A stretch of DNA of 64,000 nt from Bacillota bacterium (GTDB lineage: Bacteria; Bacillota; Clostridia; Christensenellales; SZUA-584). The notes under the pieces are model-generated. The model did not search any database. It saw nothing but the letters and a program-made list of their open reading frames with translations, and was not told the DNA's origin. A program made the position numbers and the translations under genes. Where the stretch lies: NCBI GenBank assembly GCA_023436115.1, contig JAEZKQ010000024.1, positions 124,001 through 188,000 of the forward strand, in the 5' to 3' direction. Shown piece after piece: positions 27,316 through 36,229 of the stretch (within the stretch, counting starts at the first letter, position 1; each line of letters opens with the position of its first letter).

Positions 27316-27577
27316 CAAGGGCGGCTTACCATTTTACGGTTTGTTAACATAGTTCATGTCCGCAATATTTTGTGAGCTATCGGTAAATATACGTCAGAAA
27401 TGTTCCTTGAGGGAATGATTTCGTTTATTTCACCGCTGTATACATTTGATATTTCGTCATTTGAAATGCCTCCCCTAAAGAGAGTCGCAGAGTTATCATT
27501 TCTTTTGGTTATTTCTATCACACTGATTTTCATCAGCTATCGCAGAAATACAAAGCAGACAAAACACGAAATCGAAC

Positions 27578-29317
27578 CTACTTAGTCCCTAGCCCCAGAA
27601 CCACCGCCAGCCGCTCGTTTTTCATGGACAGCGTCTTGGGCAATGGCGGAACCTCATGCCCCGTCTTTTTGCATGCGTAAGCGTAGAGCAGGCCAGATAA
27701 ACCCGCAGCCAGATTGCGCCTGTCCCGCGCGGCGCTTTGCAGCGCCTCCTTCGCTTTTTCCCACGCATCCGAGGTTCCCGTCAGCATCAGTGCAATAGCG
27801 TATGTATTGATGATATACCCCGCACGCGCACGGCTAAGCAGCCGGGCTGCCTTTTCATATTGCCCTATATGCAGATATGTCCATGCGATCTTTTCGCTGA
27901 TATGCCATGTGTTATGTTTTCGATCCTTAAACCCTTCGGTCACGCGCTTGGCGGCTTCCAGAAAGGTTATCGCTTTATGGGCATGAACATGCGGATCATC
28001 ACCCGAGGCCTGTGCCAAGAACGCCAGCCCGCTGTACGCACAGCCCAGCCGATAAAGCTTTTCCGCAGGAGAGCGCGTCCATTCCTTCTGCATGGCGCAG
28101 AGCGCCTGAATGTCCAGCTTGTGCAGCGGCATATCCGTTTCTGCGTAAAAGCATTTTTCTAGCAGCTCCAGCGCACTTTGCAAGTCCAGCTTGGATATGG
28201 CCTGAATTGTGCAGGCGCCTTTAGCATCCGCCGCCTTGCGTAAATAATACTCATGCAGCGGCAGATAAGCGTCGTCCAGATAATACCCGCCCAATACAAA
28301 AAGCGCTTTTGCGTATTCGCGTTTGTTTTTCTGCCTTTCCTCATTGTCGCTAAGCGCTTCATAAAGCGAGATGGCAGCCGCCAAGTGCTCTTCGCCCACT
28401 TCGCGTATTTCTCGCAGCAGCTCTGCTTCTCGTGCGCCAAACGAACGTTTCCCAAAAAGCAGATACGGTGCCTGCTTCTCAATGATGAGCTTGCCCTTGC
28501 GGTAGTTGTTGCGAATGCTCTGCGGATAAATCTCCAGCGCACGGCTCAGCCACTCGTTGGCGTTTTCAATCTCTTGGCCTAAGTCTTGATCCCGGCGTTC
28601 TCCGGGCCGCATCAACTCATGCACATTGGAGTAATAGCGATAGGCAAGTGCGGTGGCGCAGCGCGCATTGTCTGATTCCAATTCCGCACCCCGTTTTAAA
28701 AAAGCGGTGCAAAAACTCCGGTAACGACCTGCTTCCTCCAGCCTACTTGTTTCACCTGCTTTGATGAGCAGTGTCGTGGCCAGTTTGCTGCATGCCAAGC
28801 CCAGATGATATAACCTGTCAGCACTGTTCCAAGTCTCCTCATCCTGCTTAATGTGTCGAAGAGGCGCAAAAAGCATACAGACACCTTTATAATTTTTCTG
28901 CGCCATCAGCGCCTGCATTTGCTCGTCTTTTTTTGCGAGCTTGCACAATTGCGCCATGCGGTCCCGCGTCATTAGTACGAGCAGTGGAGCATGTCCTGTC
29001 TCGCCGAGCCAGCCGTTGTGTGAAGACATCCTGTAGACCTCCGAGCTGACCGCAACGCTTTTGATATCCAGTGTTTTCGACGCACCCAGATTTAACGTCA
29101 AACTATCCTTGTCGAAAGAGCAGCTCTCCAGCGGCAGAGCCATGGCTGGCTTTTGCGCGCCTTCGCGACCCGCATAATAAGCGATCACCGTCTTAATCGA
29201 AGCCAAAGTCTCCCTAAGCCCGGGCATTGCCGCAGTTGTTTGTTCAAGCACGCGGCTGCCTAAACGGAATGTTTTCATTGTGTCCTTCGTATCAAACACA
29301 GCAATAACTGCCAGCAT
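27578..29317 (-). CDS. Large helical-repeat (TPR-like) protein of unknown function
   Basis: A 579-residue protein I do not recognise. Residues 1-130 look like an alpha/beta domain, beginning MLAVIAVFDTKDTMKTFRLG and including LLVLMTRDRMAQLCKLAKK. From about 130 onward it is a chain of amphipathic helices with TPR-like spacing, for example NEWLSRALEIYPQSIRNNYRKGK, HLAAAISLYEALSDN and AWTYLHIGQYEKAARLLSRARAGY (all in pieces). No signal peptide or membrane helix is seen. The start has GGAG six bases upstream. It stands alone between unrelated genes. It may be a scaffold or peptide-sensing protein, but that is only a guess. Confidence 0.7.
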   Translation of the reverse strand: MLAVIAVFDTKDTMKTFRLGSRVLEQTTAAMPGLRETLASIKTVIAYYAGREGAQKPAMALPLESCSFDKDSLTLNLGASKTLDIKSVAVSSEVYRMSSHNGWLGETGHAPLLVLMTRDRMAQLCKLAKKDEQMQALMAQKNYKGVCMLFAPLRHIKQDEETWNSADRLYHLGLACSKLATTLLIKAGETSRLEEAGRYRSFCTAFLKRGAELESDNARCATALAYRYYSNVHELMRPGERRDQDLGQEIENANEWLSRALEIYPQSIRNNYRKGKLIIEKQAPYLLFGKRSFGAREAELLREIREVGEEHLAAAISLYEALSDNEERQKNKREYAKALFVLGGYYLDDAYLPLHEYYLRKAADAKGACTIQAISKLDLQSALELLEKCFYAETDMPLHKLDIQALCAMQKEWTRSPAEKLYRLGCAYSGLAFLAQASGDDPHVHAHKAITFLEAAKRVTEGFKDRKHNTWHISEKIAWTYLHIGQYEKAARLLSRARAGYIINTYAIALMLTGTSDAWEKAKEALQSAARDRRNLAAGLSGLLYAYACKKTGHEVPPLPKTLSMKNERLAVVLGLGTK

Positions 29318-29440
29318 AGACTGCTCCTTATCATATTGGTTTTATATCCCATTACATTCTATCAGCCCTGTCCTTGTGCCGCAAGGCTTTGGTTTGACAT
29401 ATAACATCAAATAATTGCAGTTTTCGCGGTTTATTTTGTT

Positions 29441-29469
29441 TTGTATTATTTGCCACAGTGGTATATAAT
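29441..29469 (+). promoter_or_regulatory. Sigma-A promoter of the glycosyltransferase operon
   Basis: TTGTAT (29441-29446), a 17-base spacer and a perfect TATAAT (29464-29469). The start codon is at 29498. Confidence 0.65.
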
Positions 29470-29497
29470 CGTATTCGAAAATGGAGGGGATCGTTTT

Positions 29498-30421
29498 ATG
29501 AAAATCTCTGTCGTCATACCGGCATACAACGAACAGGCCGTACTCAATTTATCCTACCAGCGTCTGAAAAAGGTGATGGACACATTCGATGATTACGAGC
29601 TTATCTTTGTGAATGACGGCTCCCGAGACGACACGCTCAAGCTATTAAGACAGCTGGCGGCAGAAGATAAACGCGTCAAGGTGATAAGCTTTTCCAGAAA
29701 TTTCGGCCATCAGGAGGCAGTTTCTGCAGGCATGGCAAAAAGCAGTGGGCAGGCCGTGGTGATTATCGACTGTGACCTGCAGGATCCGCCGGAGCTGATT
29801 CCCGAAATGGTAGATAAATGGCGCAACGGTGCGGATATTGTTTATGGCCGCCGCGTAAAAAGGAAAGGCGAAACCGCGTTTAAAAAGCTGACCGCATGGC
29901 TTTATTACCGCGTTTTAAAGTCTCTTGGTGGTCAATATATTCCCGCCAATACGGGCGACTTTCGTTTGATCGACCGAAGGGTCTGTGATACGCTCACACG
30001 AATGCCGGAACGTAACCGCTTTCTCCGCGGCATGGCGGCATGGTCCGGCTTCAAATCGGAACCCATCGATTTCGTCCGCGATGAACGTGCTGCCGGTGAA
30101 ACGAAATACTCGATGAAGAAGATGCTTAAGCTCGCGGGCGATGGCATTATGGCCTTTTCCAATAAACCGCTGCGTTTTCCTTTGTATTTCGGCATTTTTC
30201 TCTCGGTTTTAACGGCTGTTTACCTCGTGCTGTCCATTATTTTCACAGCAATGGGCGCATGGGCGGTAACTCATATCATTTTTGCGCTTATTTTCTGTCT
30301 GCTGTCAGGCCTTTATTTAGCCATTGGCATTTTCGGCCTTTACTTGGGCAGAATATATGACGAAGCCAAAGCAAGGCCCATATACATCATCGATGAACAG
30401 ATTAATTTGGAGGAAATATGA
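29498..30421 (+). CDS. Family 2 glycosyltransferase (polyprenyl-phosphate sugar transferase type)
   Basis: A 307-residue enzyme with an N-terminal GT-A domain. It has VVIPAYNEQAVL, FVNDGSRDDT and the metal-binding IIDCDLQDPPEL, plus RNFGHQEAVSAGM typical of GtrB/dolichol-phosphate-mannose-synthase-like enzymes. Two C-terminal membrane helices (about residues 226-250 and 260-285) anchor it. Such enzymes load a sugar onto undecaprenyl phosphate for surface modification. ATG 29498 has GGAGGGG upstream. It overlaps the aminopeptidase by 4 bases; no flippase or second transferase is nearby, so the sugar acceptor is unknown. Confidence 0.85.
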   Translation: MKISVVIPAYNEQAVLNLSYQRLKKVMDTFDDYELIFVNDGSRDDTLKLLRQLAAEDKRVKVISFSRNFGHQEAVSAGMAKSSGQAVVIIDCDLQDPPELIPEMVDKWRNGADIVYGRRVKRKGETAFKKLTAWLYYRVLKSLGGQYIPANTGDFRLIDRRVCDTLTRMPERNRFLRGMAAWSGFKSEPIDFVRDERAAGETKYSMKKMLKLAGDGIMAFSNKPLRFPLYFGIFLSVLTAVYLVLSIIFTAMGAWAVTHIIFALIFCLLSGLYLAIGIFGLYLGRIYDEAKARPIYIIDEQINLEEI

Positions 30422-31530
30422 TCGATTCTCGTTTAGAAAAACTTTGCCGCTCACTCGTTACATATTCCATGAATGTGAAAAAAGGCGAGCGCGTGCTGAT
30501 TGAAAACTTTGACTGTCCCGAAGAGCTCTCGACGCAGCTGATCAAAGAGGTTTATGCCGTTGGCGGCGTACCTTTCAGCATAACCCGCAGTGCACGCATA
30601 CAGCGCGCTCTGCTGCAAAACGCCACCAAAGAACAGATTGAGGATATGACGCGTTACGACGCCACGCTCATGCAGGATATGAACGCCTATGTCGCGTTCC
30701 GTGGCGCGCTTAATACGTCAGAGTTATCTGATGTGGATGAGCACAACCTATCGCTCTACCGATCCATTTACTCCAAACGTGTTCATCATGAGCTGCGCGT
30801 GCAAAAAACAAAATGGGTGGTATTGCGCTATCCCAATGGTTCTATGGCCCAGCTGGCAGGCATGAGCACCGAACAGTTCGAAGACTTCTATTTCAACGTC
30901 TGCAATCTGGATTATTCTAAAATGGATAAGGCCATGGATGTAATGGCAGAGCGCCTTAAGAGCGTGGATGAAGTACACATAAAAGGGCCGGGTACTGATC
31001 TTAAGTTCTCCGTGAAGGGTATACCGTCGAAAAAGTGCTCAGGACATATGAACATACCCGACGGCGAAATCTACACCGCTCCGGTACGCAACAGCGCAAA
31101 CGGGCACATCACATACAATGCGCCGTCTTTCTCGCAGGGCTTTAAATATGAGAATGTGTATTTTGAATTCAAAGACGGTAAGATTGTCCATGCTAAGGCC
31201 AACAACACCGAGCGTCTTAATAAAATACTCGATACCGACGAGGGGGCCCGTTATTTGGGTGAGTTCGCTTTTGGCGTGAATCCATTTATTAAAGACCCCA
31301 TGTGCGATACGCTGTTTGATGAAAAGATCGCGGGGTCAATTCACTTGACGCCCGGGTCATGCTATGAAGACGCTGATAACGGCAACGAAAGCGCAGTGCA
31401 TTGGGACCTCGTGTTGATACAGCGTCCCGAATACGGCGGCGGCGAGATTTATTTCGATGGCGAGCTGATTCGAAAGGACGGACGCTTCTTGGGTAAGCTG
31501 GAAGTGCTCAATGAGGAAAACTTGGTTTAA
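30418..31530 (+). CDS. M29-family metallo-aminopeptidase
   Basis: A 370-residue protein of the thermophilic-aminopeptidase family (AmpS/PepS/AmpT, M29). The family ligand regions are present: GHMNIPDGEIYTAPV, KILDTDEGARYLGEFAFGVN, and SCYEDADNGNESAVHWDLVLIQ near the C-terminus with the conserved His-Trp-Asp. Cytoplasmic enzymes of this family remove N-terminal residues from peptides. It overlaps the glycosyltransferase stop as ATGA. The GGAGG ribosome binding site lies inside that gene. Confidence 0.9.
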   Translation: MIDSRLEKLCRSLVTYSMNVKKGERVLIENFDCPEELSTQLIKEVYAVGGVPFSITRSARIQRALLQNATKEQIEDMTRYDATLMQDMNAYVAFRGALNTSELSDVDEHNLSLYRSIYSKRVHHELRVQKTKWVVLRYPNGSMAQLAGMSTEQFEDFYFNVCNLDYSKMDKAMDVMAERLKSVDEVHIKGPGTDLKFSVKGIPSKKCSGHMNIPDGEIYTAPVRNSANGHITYNAPSFSQGFKYENVYFEFKDGKIVHAKANNTERLNKILDTDEGARYLGEFAFGVNPFIKDPMCDTLFDEKIAGSIHLTPGSCYEDADNGNESAVHWDLVLIQRPEYGGGEIYFDGELIRKDGRFLGKLEVLNEENLV

Positions 31531-31565
31531 ACCAAAGGTGTATAACCATCATTTTTATGTTTGAC

Positions 31566-31586
31566 ACGAGGGCTTCATGCCCTCGT
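31566..31586 (+). terminator. Intrinsic terminator after the M29 peptidase
   Basis: ACGAGGGC (31566-31573) pairs with GCCCTCGT (31579-31586) around a TTCAT loop and is followed by TGTTGTT. The tail is only moderately T-rich. The same loop and core occur in the hairpin at 6294-6327. Confidence 0.6.
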
Positions 31587-31635
31587 TGTTGTTAAAATTA
31601 CTTTTTGCCGAGTCTTTGAGAATACAACGGCGCAC

Positions 31636-32343
31636 CTACCAAAACAGGCTTGCGTATTCCGGCTTTAAAAAGTTTCTTATTGCGCTTGTGGATATAGCAA
31701 AACCAGGTTCACCTGTCATGCCCGAAGCAATTTCATATTTGGCGAAAGCAATATACAGCCGGCCCCCGGCGATATAAAACGACGATTGCTTTGAGATGCC
31801 GGTAAACTCCTCAGTAAAGAAATGAGCGTCGTTGTTTATCTCTTTGCCGATAATATGATTAAGCACGCTGCGATAGGCATGCGTGACGAACAGATCATCC
31901 AACGTCAACAGCTTGTTATTTGAAATGTCTACATTGTAATAAACCGTGTGGGGAAAGCCGGTGCCGCCGTTATCCAGATCGTCGGTGACGCGCATTGATA
32001 AAATACCTTTCGTACACTTCACGTCATAATCAACTCGCAGCACAAAGACATAATCTTGATTTTCTTTGGATTTTTCAATCGCATCGGCCCTCGCGTTTTG
32101 TACCTGTATGAAAATACTGATGTTTAGCTGGTGCTCAAATGCCGCATCCTTAAAACCGGAGACAACAGGCATACAGATATCCAGCACAAGGTTGTCGATA
32201 CCGCGGTTTTCTGTTTCTTCGCTCACCGTCACATTTTCCGGCTGCCGCGCGGTCATTGCTGATAACCGCCCCTTTAAGCTGCCGCCCGCCACAAAAATGA
32301 GAGCGGTCAACAAAGCCATAAAGAAAAATACTTGTCTTCGCAT
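31636..32343 (-). CDS. DUF3298/DUF4163-type secreted or membrane-anchored protein
   Basis: A 235-residue protein with an N-terminal hydrophobic segment (about residues 5-21) acting as signal or anchor. The outside part resembles the paired DUF4163/DUF3298 fold found in RsiV and PdaC tails: a first half with VVSGFKDAAFEHQLN, a central GGTGFPHTVYYNVD motif, then LTLDDLF and FYIAGGRLYIAFAKYEIASG. In RsiV this fold binds lysozyme, but there is no sigma-factor gene beside this one, so the role is open. The start has GGGGGAGG. It is divergent from tspO with 66 bases between. Confidence 0.8.
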   Translation of the reverse strand: MRRQVFFFMALLTALIFVAGGSLKGRLSAMTARQPENVTVSEETENRGIDNLVLDICMPVVSGFKDAAFEHQLNISIFIQVQNARADAIEKSKENQDYVFVLRVDYDVKCTKGILSMRVTDDLDNGGTGFPHTVYYNVDISNNKLLTLDDLFVTHAYRSVLNHIIGKEINNDAHFFTEEFTGISKQSSFYIAGGRLYIAFAKYEIASGMTGEPGFAISTSAIRNFLKPEYASLFW

Positions 32344-32409
32344 CGGCCTCCCCCTTTGGTGCTCATATCAAATGCCCCAACAGAATATACTGTAACGGGA
32401 GATAAACAT

Positions 32410-32916
32410 ATGCGTATACAGGAAAAAATATTACGAATCATATGCTCGGTTCTGTTCATTGCCGCGATTGCCGCCTTGGGCAGGGCCTTTTCAGACACGT
32501 CGAGTGAATGGTATCAGGGACTTGTGAAGCCTGCACTGCAACCGCCGCCTATCGTTTTTTCAATTGTCTGGACGGTGCTGTATGCGCTGATGGCCGCTTC
32601 GCTGTCTCTGGTCAGTATTTCGCCCGACCCGCAGCCCATGCCACAAGAGACGCTGTTTTCGGGTAGCCTCAAAAAAAAGACGCTGGCGCTATATGTGCTC
32701 ACCGGCGTCTTAAATGTTCTATGGTCGTATACGTTTTTCTATCTGCAAAATCCGGGCGGCGCGATTTTTGTATTGATATTGACAATCCTGGCTGCCGTTG
32801 CCCTCTTCAGCAATGTGTATACGATCAATAAATTGGCAGCTTATCTGCTGATTCCATATATGGTTTGGATCTGCTTTGCACTTTATCTTAATTACGAGAT
32901 CGCATTTTTCAATTAA
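32410..32916 (+). CDS. tspO: TspO/MBR-family membrane protein
   Basis: A 168-residue protein with five membrane helices. The family signature is clear in WYQGLVKPALQPPPIVFSIVWTVLYALMA (read in pieces), with a later NVLWSYTFFYLQNP and an IPYMVWICFALYLNY end. TspO proteins bind porphyrins and related ligands. ATG 32410 has GGGAG eight bases upstream. Its TAA shares bases with the stop of the convergent VOC gene (4-base tail overlap), and no terminator separates them. Confidence 0.93.
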   Translation: MRIQEKILRIICSVLFIAAIAALGRAFSDTSSEWYQGLVKPALQPPPIVFSIVWTVLYALMAASLSLVSISPDPQPMPQETLFSGSLKKKTLALYVLTGVLNVLWSYTFFYLQNPGGAIFVLILTILAAVALFSNVYTINKLAAYLLIPYMVWICFALYLNYEIAFFN

Positions 32917-33317
32917 AGCAGCTGCATGATTTCCAAACGTTCATTATCCGGGCCGCGAAACATCGCATATTTCACGCCGTTAAAAATCGCAGGTAGTGTT
33001 ACCGCCGATTCTGTCTCGAAGACGATACCTTTTTGCTTGAGTATCGCCATCTGTGCATCAATGTCTTCAACCTGCATGGCAATGTGATTAACGCGCCCGT
33101 CGGCTTTGCCGCCCGCATTCCCGGGTTGAACGATCTCAATGATACAGGTTCCCTTTTTTACGAACGCTATACGCGTGATACCGCCGTTTTCTTCAATATC
33201 CACACGGTGATAACATTCAAAACCAAGTATGTCGGTATAAAATGCTACTGATTTGTCGATATCATCCACAAACACGCCAATATGCGCCAATCCTTTAATG
33301 TCCGTCTTGCTTTCCAT
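32913..33317 (-). CDS. VOC-family protein (glyoxalase / methylmalonyl-CoA epimerase-like)
   Basis: A 134-residue single VOC unit pair. The first half begins IKGLAHIGVFVDDIDKSVAFYTDILGF, with a metal-ligand His. The second has RVNHIAMQVEDIDAQMAILKQKG (both in pieces) and ends RGPDNERLEIMQLL with the usual Glu. The metal-site His and Glu residues suggest a metalloenzyme such as lactoylglutathione lyase-like or methylmalonyl-CoA epimerase; the substrate cannot be decided here. ATG 33317 has GGAGG eight bases upstream. Confidence 0.85.
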   Translation of the reverse strand: MESKTDIKGLAHIGVFVDDIDKSVAFYTDILGFECYHRVDIEENGGITRIAFVKKGTCIIEIVQPGNAGGKADGRVNHIAMQVEDIDAQMAILKQKGIVFETESAVTLPAIFNGVKYAMFRGPDNERLEIMQLL

Positions 33318-33634
33318 GTTTGTTTCCTCCAAGGTTTTTATATATCTTATCATAATTGCGTGACATTCGCTATCGTATATCTGTACTGCCCCAAATATCT
33401 AAAAACTTTAATTTTCAAATATTCTAAGCTGTTTCGCGTTAATTCAAATGTCTTATCTTGTTAATTTACCTTGGATTCTTCTTTCAAAGTTGTATTTATA
33501 GGCTCACCGAGACAAATATATAGTTTGTTATACGGTTATATGCAACTTTTCGTCAAATTTACATCATCGCGCATAATTTGACCGCTCTAACAAACAATAA
33601 CAGCAAAACCACCGATATTTTAGGAGGAGAGCTT

Positions 33635-34174
33635 ATGAAGGCAACAGGCATAGTGAGACGCATCGATGAGCTTGGCAGAATCGTCATACCAAAAGAGATT
33701 AGGCGCACTTTACGGATACGCGAAGGTGACCCACTCGAAATATATACCGACAGGGAAGGCGGCATCATACTCAAGAAGTATTCACCTATCGGAGAACTGG
33801 CTGCGTTTGCGCTCGATTTTGCTGAAGCTTTATCAACAACACTGAATTTAACGGCGGTCATCTGTGACAGAGATACAATACTGGCAGCAAGCGGGGAGCA
33901 TAAAAGAGATTATGCCGAACGCCCGGTAAGCGGGGCTTTTGAAGATGTCATTAATGCACGTACAGTGCGCAAAACAAGCGGCACGGAAGTTATTCCCCTT
34001 GTGAGCGGCGAAAATCAAGCCCTCACCTCAGCGCAGATCATCGCACCCATTTCGATGGACGGACAGCCCATCGGCGCCATAGCCTTGGTGTCACGGGGAG
34101 GTACCATCGGCGATTCAGAACAAAAGGCAGCGGAAGCCGCCGCAGCGTTCTTAGGCAAACAGATGGCACAATAG
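33635..34174 (+). CDS. spoVT: SpoVT, stage V sporulation transcription regulator
   Basis: A 179-residue protein. Residues 1-50 form an AbrB-type swapped-hairpin DNA-binding domain (MKATGIVRRIDELGRIVIPKEIRRTLRI, in pieces; then REGDPLEIYTDREGGIILKKY). The rest is a GAF-like domain ending in GTIGDSEQKAAEAAAAFLGKQM. Length and sequence match SpoVT, which tunes forespore sigma-G-dependent genes. This implies the host can make endospores. AGGAGG lies six bases upstream. The 280 bases upstream (33354-33634) contain nothing else I can support. Confidence 0.93.
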   Translation: MKATGIVRRIDELGRIVIPKEIRRTLRIREGDPLEIYTDREGGIILKKYSPIGELAAFALDFAEALSTTLNLTAVICDRDTILAASGEHKRDYAERPVSGAFEDVINARTVRKTSGTEVIPLVSGENQALTSAQIIAPISMDGQPIGAIALVSRGGTIGDSEQKAAEAAAAFLGKQMAQ

Positions 34175-34184
34175 ACTAAACAAT

Positions 34185-34242
34185 AAAAATCAACTTGGTG
34201 CGTAAACCATAAGCTGTTTACGCATTGAAGTTGATTTTTTTT
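34185..34242 (+). terminator. Intrinsic terminator after spoVT
   Basis: AAAAATCAACTT (34185-34196) pairs with AAGTTGATTTTT (34228-34239), and inner arms GCGTAAAC and GTTTACGC extend the stem. A T-run follows. Confidence 0.85.
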
Positions 34243-34259
34243 ATATCAAAAGGTAGAAT
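34231..34259 (+). promoter_or_regulatory. Probable sigma-A promoter of the aconitase operon
   Basis: TTGATT (34231-34236), a 17-base spacer and TAGAAT (34254-34259), 30 bases before the GTG start. The -35 box lies inside the descending arm of the spoVT terminator. Confidence 0.5.
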
Positions 34260-34288
34260 AATACCAATATCGATTGGGAGGGGCATTT

Positions 34289-36229
34289 GTGAGCAAAACA
34301 CTGGCAGAGAAAATTTTAGCAAGTCATCTGGTATCCGGAGAAATGAAGGCCGGAGAGGAAATATCCATTAAAATTGATTATACGTTGACGCAGGATTCAA
34401 CGGGAACAATGGCTTACCTGCAATTTGAAGCGATGGGCGTTCCTCGTGTGAAAACGAAAAAGAGCGTGGCCTATATCGACCATAACATGCTTCAGTCCGG
34501 ATTCGAGAACGCGGACGATCATAAATTCATCGAAACCGTGGCCAGAAAGCACGGCGTTTATTGCAGCCGCCCCGGAAACGGCATTTGTCACCAGGTCAAT
34601 CTGGAGCGTTTCGGCGTCCCGGGCGCAACGCTGCTGGGGTCCGACAGCCATACGCCCACAGGCGGCGGTATCGGTATGATCGCTATCGGCGCGGGCGGCC
34701 TCGATGTGGCTGTGGCCATGGGCGGCGGCGCTTATTATATACCGATGCCCAAGATTCTGGGTGTTGAGCTTATTGGAAAGCTCTCCTTCGGCGTTTCGGC
34801 CAAGGATGTCATACTTGAGGTGCTGCGTCGTTTGGGTGTTAAAGGCGGCGTGGGAAAAATCGTTGAATACTATGGCGAAGGGGTTAAAACGCTGTCTGTG
34901 CCCGAGCGCGCCACCATCACCAACATGGGTGCGGAGCTGGGCGCGACCACGTCGGTGTTCCCCAGTGATGATATAACCCGCCAATTCCTTGCGGCACAAG
35001 ACCGTGAGGCCGATTTTACGCCGCTGAGCGCTGATGCAGACGCGGTATATGCGGAGACGATTACCATCGATTTATCCGCGCTGGAGCCTATGGCCGCCAT
35101 GCCGCACAGCCCGGACAGTGTGAAAACCATTCGGGAGATTGGACCCATCAAAGTGGATCAGGTGTGCATCGGCAGCTGCACCAACGCGTCATATTTAGAC
35201 CTTATGCGTGTCGCCAATATTCTAAAAGGCAAGAGCATTGCGAACGATTTAAGCCTTGTCATATCACCCGGCTCCAAGCAGGTCATGACGATGCTGGCGC
35301 AAAACGGCGCACTGGCTGACATGATTTCAGCGGGCGCACGCATACTCGAATGCGCATGTGGCCCATGCATCGGCATGGGACAGGCACCCCGGACGAATGC
35401 CGTCTCGGTGCGCACATTCAACCGTAACTTCTACAACCGCTCCGGCACAGCTAGCGCGGGCGTTTATCTTGTAAGCCCCGAGACCGCGGCTGCCACAGCG
35501 CTCAAGGGCGTATTGACCGACCCGCGTGATTTGGGTCTTGATGCAGAAACTTTGACAGTTGAAATGCCAGATGCTTTTTTAATCAACGATAACCTTATTG
35601 CATCTCCGGACGAGAACGGTGAGACGGAAGTGGTACGCGGCCCCAACATCAAGCCTTTCCCGCTCGGTAAACCGCTGGAGGAAACCGTCTCGGGCGAGGT
35701 GCTGCTTAAGATGGAAGACAACATCACGACCGACCACATCATGCCGTCGGGTGCGAAGCTGTTGCCGTATCGCTCTAACATACCGTACCTGTCCGACTTC
35801 TGCCTAACGCCGGTCGATGACACGTTCCCTGCCAGAGCCAAGCAAAAGGGCGGCGGTTTTCTCGTAGCCGGACACAACTACGGCCAGGGTTCGTCCCGTG
35901 AACACGCGGCGCTCGTTCCGCTTTATCTTGGTATACGCGGTGTGATCGCCAAGTCGTTTGCGCGTATACACATGGCGAATCTCGTGAACTCGGGTATTCT
36001 GCCGCTGGTGTTTGAGAACGAAGGCGACTATGACAACATTGACATGGGCGACACGCTTGTGATCGCGGGCGCGCCCGATAAAGTGAACGGCAAAACTGTC
36101 TTTACCATAGAGAATTCCACAAAGGGCCATACATTCACCGTTAAACTGGATGTATCTGAGCGCCTTAAGGCTGTTCTCATTGACGGCGGTTTGCTCAACC
36201 ACACCAAAAGAAGAGGCGGTAATGGCTAA
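34289..36229 (+). CDS. Aconitate hydratase
   Basis: A 646-residue aconitase of the shorter form seen in many anaerobes. The three cluster cysteines are visible in GSCTNASY and CACGPCIGMG. Substrate-site features include LGSDSHTPTGGGIGMIAIGAGG, DNITTDHIMPSGAKLLPYRSN and the swivel-domain loop GQGSSREHAALVP (read in pieces). It converts citrate to isocitrate in the TCA or glutamate-precursor path, so it could feed 2-oxoglutarate to the glutamate synthase in this window. GTG 34289 has GGGAGGGG five bases upstream. The last 8 bases overlap the first chrA. Confidence 0.92.
   Translation: MSKTLAEKILASHLVSGEMKAGEEISIKIDYTLTQDSTGTMAYLQFEAMGVPRVKTKKSVAYIDHNMLQSGFENADDHKFIETVARKHGVYCSRPGNGICHQVNLERFGVPGATLLGSDSHTPTGGGIGMIAIGAGGLDVAVAMGGGAYYIPMPKILGVELIGKLSFGVSAKDVILEVLRRLGVKGGVGKIVEYYGEGVKTLSVPERATITNMGAELGATTSVFPSDDITRQFLAAQDREADFTPLSADADAVYAETITIDLSALEPMAAMPHSPDSVKTIREIGPIKVDQVCIGSCTNASYLDLMRVANILKGKSIANDLSLVISPGSKQVMTMLAQNGALADMISAGARILECACGPCIGMGQAPRTNAVSVRTFNRNFYNRSGTASAGVYLVSPETAAATALKGVLTDPRDLGLDAETLTVEMPDAFLINDNLIASPDENGETEVVRGPNIKPFPLGKPLEETVSGEVLLKMEDNITTDHIMPSGAKLLPYRSNIPYLSDFCLTPVDDTFPARAKQKGGGFLVAGHNYGQGSSREHAALVPLYLGIRGVIAKSFARIHMANLVNSGILPLVFENEGDYDNIDMGDTLVIAGAPDKVNGKTVFTIENSTKGHTFTVKLDVSERLKAVLIDGGLLNHTKRRGGNG

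Noticed and set aside
27400..27585. 61-residue forward frame with one hydrophobic helix between the small gene and the helical-repeat gene.
   Set aside because: No ribosome binding site at either possible ATG, no family likeness, and it runs into the end of the reverse-strand gene.
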